Assembly (NCBI RefSeq): GCF_003668995.1
Contig: NZ_CP033068.1
Coordinates: 2,914,001-2,978,000 of the forward strand
Origin: Flavobacterium sp. 140616W15
GTDB lineage: Bacteria; Bacteroidota; Bacteroidia; Flavobacteriales; Flavobacteriaceae
Direction: 5' to 3'
DNA: 64,000 nucleotides
In this document: piece by piece, positions 62,199 to 64,000 of the stretch
Position numbering within the stretch: the first letter of the stretch is position 1
Layout of the letters: each line of letters opens with the position of its first letter
The notes under the pieces: model-generated
Database searches by the model: none
Told to the model about the DNA's origin: nothing
What the model saw: the letters and a program-made list of their open reading frames with translations, nothing else
Translations under genes and position numbers: made by a program

Positions 62199-63104
62199 CT
62201 AATTCTCCTTTTTTTTTAAAATGTGCCTATCAATAATATACTGCGTAATAGGCTTTAATGTTTTTTCTGTTTCGGGATGCAATCCTGGAGCTGTAAAATA
62301 TTCATAGTTCCCATCAAAACACTTACCATACCAAACACAAGGTTTTCCCATTTTGAAAAAACTTGTTGTATCACAAACTTTAATTTTTTTGAAGTTTAAA
62401 ATTATCCCGTCCTCCTTTTTAAGTACTATCGGTTCTAATAGTGACATTGAATTTGGTACCTCATCACAAGACACAGCCTCATAATGATCTTCATTCCAAA
62501 CCATACAATCCCGTACATTATAAAGATTCCACACTACTAAACCAGCCATAAAAATAATCAAACTAAAAGCCGAAACTAAATAAACAATCCTAGGCTTGGG
62601 TTTTCCCCTAACGGTATAATTTGTTGAATTACCAACAAATGCTTTTTGCTGAATCTCTGTTGTAAGATCTACAACAGTTTCTTCTTTTATTGCAGATTGT
62701 ACAGGAACTTCCAAAATGTTTTTGGGCTTCTTAACAATCGCTTCTTCTTTTAAAAATTTATTATATGGCCTCTTTTCAAAATCAACTAAAATTGCTGCCA
62801 ACTCAATTCTTGCAGTATTATCTGAATCTTTATCTCCAATTAAAAAGGAGATAATAGGTCTAAATTTTGCAATTTCAAATTTTGCAATAGCTCTTCTTAA
62901 GTCCTCTCCTTCTTTCACATTCAAAAATACCCTTAGTGAATTTTCATCATTTATAGATAATGAATTATCAAAAAGCATTAAGCATAAATTACGTAATTGT
63001 GCTGGAGATGGATTTAACAAAATACCCGTTGGGTCTTCTAATTTATAAGATTGGTATTTTGATTTTATAGCACTTTTATATTCTTCAAAAGTAATTCTAC
63101 ACAT
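62199..63104 (-). CDS. Single-pass membrane protein, unknown
   Basis: The 301-residue protein has a long cytoplasmic part (1-175), one membrane helix (about 176-196; LVSAFSLIIFMAGLVVWNLY) and a periplasmic tail with four cysteines (C203, C216, C244, C256) that may form disulfides. I recognise it only as a recurrent Flavobacterium protein of unknown function. It stands alone on the minus strand. Confidence 0.65.
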   Translation of the reverse strand: MCRITFEEYKSAIKSKYQSYKLEDPTGILLNPSPAQLRNLCLMLFDNSLSINDENSLRVFLNVKEGEDLRRAIAKFEIAKFRPIISFLIGDKDSDNTARIELAAILVDFEKRPYNKFLKEEAIVKKPKNILEVPVQSAIKEETVVDLTTEIQQKAFVGNSTNYTVRGKPKPRIVYLVSAFSLIIFMAGLVVWNLYNVRDCMVWNEDHYEAVSCDEVPNSMSLLEPIVLKKEDGIILNFKKIKVCDTTSFFKMGKPCVWYGKCFDGNYEYFTAPGLHPETEKTLKPITQYIIDRHILKKKEN

Positions 63105-63456
63105 AAGTATTAATCGGAATTATTAAACATTTTAAAGCAATCAATAGAATTATCAGCATTACTGGAATTCTATCTCAACACCCCACTAAAACTGATATTT
63201 CTTTGCCTCAGAATTAGTTACCGGCTTAATCTGCAGGTTAAGGCAAATGTACAAAACTACTTCTTTTAAAAAGTGCGTGAATCCGTAAGACCGAGTTTAT
63301 CCGGGAAGTATAAATAAAATCATACTGCTTCTACACACTTCACTTCCCAAGAAAAAATCTAAAAAAACAATCCACAGAGTGTGGTTTGTAAATCAGCCAA
63401 AATTTCAATTTGAAATCGAACAGGCTGGTCTATGTCTAAATTTTAAACTTAAGAAG
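63105..63456. other. Intergenic region between divergent genes
   Basis: A minus-strand TACATTTG (63245-63252) could drive the membrane-protein gene. A hairpin-like AGTAT/ATACT pair lies at 63307-63329. Nothing else is clear. Confidence 0.4.
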
Positions 63457-63633
63457 ATGAAAAGAATTTTTATACTAGCGTTTTTTATAGCATCCAATTT
63501 GGCTTTCGTATCTTGCACTAATGATGATGTTGAGGACACAATAAAAAATAATAAATCAGTAGTAACCAATGCTTCTATGGGCGAAACAGGCGGAGGAGCT
63601 AATGGTCAAACCCCAATCCCACCACCAAAATAA
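63457..63633 (+). CDS. Tiny lipoprotein
   Basis: A 58-residue protein with a lipoprotein signal ending FVSC (Cys20) and then a short acidic and glycine/proline-rich mature part (NDDVEDTIKNNKS, ending TPIPPPK). There is no known domain. It is followed 52 bp later by a lipoprotein-signal TPR-type regulator, with which it may be cotranscribed. The real start is 63457; an in-frame upstream extension to 63379 lacks support. Confidence 0.65.
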   Translation: MKRIFILAFFIASNLAFVSCTNDDVEDTIKNNKSVVTNASMGETGGGANGQTPIPPPK

Positions 63634-63685
63634 TTCAATTACAATTCAACTAGAATATTGTAAATAATTTTCATATTTTCGGGAA

Positions 63686-64000
63686 ATGAAACTTCAAAAA
63701 GTCCATTTCCCGATTTTTATTTTAACGATGATTCTAATAATTGCTTCTTGCAAAAAAGAATCTAATCTAAATGTGACTCCAAAAAAAAACTCTTTATATA
63801 GTACTTTTTTATCCTTAGCAGACAAACATACTGAAAATCAAACATATGATAGTGCATTCTATTATTACAATAAATCTAAACAGGTATGTAATACTAATGA
63901 AAATGAGAAAAAAATTTACTCATTATTAAAAATGGCTTCTATTCAGCAAATACAAGGTGACTATTTTGGCAGTGAAACAAGTGTAACAGAAGCAATCCCT
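63686..64000 (+). CDS. Start of a TPR-containing regulator (partial)
   Basis: The first 105 residues are visible. A signal with lipobox-like IIASC (Cys23) is followed by helical TPR-like text (FLSLADKHTENQTYDSAFYYYNKSKQ and LLKMASIQQIQGDYFGSETSVTEAI). This is typical of Bacteroidetes membrane-anchored TPR proteins that end in a LuxR- or AraC-type DNA-binding domain or a kinase, which would lie beyond the window. A TATTTTCG box at 63673-63680 may be its promoter. Confidence 0.6.
   Translation, partial: MKLQKVHFPIFILTMILIIASCKKESNLNVTPKKNSLYSTFLSLADKHTENQTYDSAFYYYNKSKQVCNTNENEKKIYSLLKMASIQQIQGDYFGSETSVTEAIP

Overview
The window is chromosomal DNA from a Bacteroidetes bacterium, most likely a Flavobacterium. 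The AT-rich base composition, the 16S rRNA, promoters of the Bacteroidetes type (TAnnTTTG, with TTG about 20 bp upstream at the best sites), TonB-dependent receptors with carboxypeptidase-like N-terminal domains, a monomeric NADP isocitrate dehydrogenase and a PafA-type phosphatase all point that way. This rests on reading the sequence only; no database search was run.

Layout. 1-7.05 kb (minus strand): a putative operon of racemase, FMN reductase, cupin and a Tat-exported TIM-barrel isomerase, preceded by a 17-bp inverted repeat. Then come a YiaA/YiaB-like membrane protein, a TIGR02117-type protein, a class D beta-lactamase, an archaemetzincin-like lipoprotein, and a SUKH (SMI1/KNR4) cluster with two unknown proteins. 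7.4-17.8 kb (plus): trmD, rplS, monomeric icd, a TonB receptor with a DUF4249 lipoprotein, a GyrI-like protein, a RidA protein, thiamine pyrophosphokinase and rlmF. 18.1-24.4 kb: a peptide natural-product locus with an outer-membrane barrel protein, a 56-residue double-glycine precursor, a radical SAM/SPASM maturase and a C39-peptidase ABC exporter that appears split by two frameshifts. 24.6-32 kb: uvrB, a TerB-like protein, a dipeptide epimerase, DUF1456, PafA phosphatase and a large lipoprotein.

32-37 kb is accessory DNA: small membrane and secreted proteins, an XRE regulator, a 54-bp direct repeat, a GIY-YIG nuclease gene enclosed by 45-bp inverted repeats, two 82-bp palindromic repeats and another SUKH-like gene. 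37.1-46.3 kb: lysA, gltD, gltB (minus) and sucC (plus). 46.5-49.3 kb: a frameshifted DUF5694-like gene and a LytS/LytTR two-component pair. 49.5-54.7 kb: a complete rRNA operon on the minus strand (16S, tRNA-Ile, tRNA-Ala, 23S, 5S) driven by three tandem promoters. 55.7-59 kb: the classic thrS-infC-rpmI-rplT operon, with infC starting at a non-AUG codon. 59.1-64 kb: a sulfatase with a frameshifted partner, a single-pass membrane protein, a tiny lipoprotein and the start of a TPR-type regulator.

Two themes deserve attention. First, five genes or gene parts are broken in ways cured by adding one A/T to a homopolymer, which suggests sequencing under-calls (or slippage) rather than five pseudogenes. 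Second, there are two candidate under-described systems: the radical-SAM peptide locus with its RNA hairpins, and the GIY-YIG inverted-repeat element together with the nearby palindromic repeats.
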